Shown piece by piece: positions 4,932 through 5,121 of a DNA stretch of 5,121 nt; position 1 is the first letter of the stretch; each line of letters begins with the position of its first letter. The notes below the pieces were generated by a model, which saw nothing but the letters and a program-made list of their open reading frames with translations, did no database searches and was not told where the DNA came from. The DNA lies in the NCBI GenBank assembly GCA_003662715.1, contig QMYO01000160.1, forward strand, positions 1 to 5,121, given 5' to 3'. Origin of the DNA: Candidatus Bathyarchaeota archaeon. GTDB taxonomy: Archaea; Thermoproteota; Bathyarchaeia; Bathyarchaeales; Bathyarchaeaceae. Position numbers and translations under genes: made by a program.

Positions 4932-5121
4932 ATGCCTAAACTAGACTGCGGTTTATGCGGCAACCCTTCATGTCGAACAATGGCTAGAAAAATCGCTACT
5001 GGAGACACAAAACCTGAGCAGTGCTTCAACATATCCACTCGTATAGAATATAAGCAAAACTTACAAAAAATCAAACAACTTTTGCGAGAAGGCATAGAAA
5101 TCAGAGCAAAAGGAACAATAA
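4932..5121 (+). CDS. 4Fe-4S domain protein (CdhE/RnfB-type cluster motif), partial
   Basis: The visible part reads MPKLDCGLCGNPSC and continues to an EQC, giving C-x2-C-x4-C-x16-C. This is the spacing of the small 4Fe-4S domain at the N-terminus of the acetyl-CoA decarbonylase/synthase gamma subunit (CdhE) and in RnfB-type electron-transfer proteins. After the cysteines comes a charged helical stretch, and the gene leaves the window without a stop, so the rest of the protein and the choice between these families cannot be decided. Coordinates start at the first in-frame ATG, but no Shine-Dalgarno precedes it, and the upstream in-frame residues HELYALMPKLDCG look like the helix that normally leads into this domain. 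The true N-terminus is therefore probably further upstream, in the frame beginning at 4814, with a one-base displacement in an A run. The gene is divergent from the glycosylase gene. Confidence 0.75.
   Translation, partial: MPKLDCGLCGNPSCRTMARKIATGDTKPEQCFNISTRIEYKQNLQKIKQLLREGIEIRAKGTI

Overview
The window looks like chromosomal DNA from an uncultivated archaeon. The support is a family 4 (Fe-S) uracil-DNA glycosylase, an archaeal-type stand-alone B3/B4 protein, TATA-like boxes placed about 26 bases before possible leaderless start codons, short T-rich tracts in place of hairpin terminators, and mixed ATG/GTG/TTG starts. The moderately AT-rich, densely packed genes would fit a Bathyarchaeia-like or other TACK-group lineage, but that placement is inference and no marker here proves it. 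I see no rRNA, tRNA, CRISPR, transposase or phage gene.

Layout. Positions 1-130 are a promoter region with a perfect 14-bp palindrome and a TATA-like box. They precede a two-helix membrane protein with a long charged C-terminal region and a single CxxC (131-745). After a 141-base gap comes a plus-strand pair: a GTG-started B3/B4-domain protein (887-1570), then 17 bases later a DUF72 (YecE-like) protein (1588-2493) whose last 60 residues look like a fused DUF2795-type module. These plus-strand genes meet the minus strand at a 66-base convergent gap. The minus strand reads, in its own order, family 4 uracil-DNA glycosylase (4736-4146), a TIM-barrel protein of aldo/keto-reductase-like type (4136-3345, TTG start), and SfsA, a PD-(D/E)xK nuclease-fold protein (3267-2560). 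The glycosylase and the TIM-barrel gene are almost certainly co-transcribed. SfsA, 77 bases further on, may have its own promoter.

The right end holds a compact divergent promoter built on a symmetric TATA-like element (4783-4793). To the left it serves the glycosylase. To the right it serves a gene that runs out of the window and encodes a 4Fe-4S domain of the type found in the acetyl-CoA decarbonylase/synthase gamma subunit and RnfB (C-x2-C-x4-C-x16-C). That gene appears split: an open frame starting exactly 26 bases from the TATA centre stops at 4918, and the cysteine-rich frame picks up one frame over across a run of seven A. This is either a sequencing indel, a real frameshift, or a true downstream start.

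No single new system is evident. The most useful leads are the split Fe-S gene with its symmetric promoter, the DUF72-DUF2795 fusion beside a B3/B4 protein, the inverted repeat around the B3/B4 start codon, and the conserved-looking but uncharacterised TIM-barrel partner of the uracil-DNA glycosylase.
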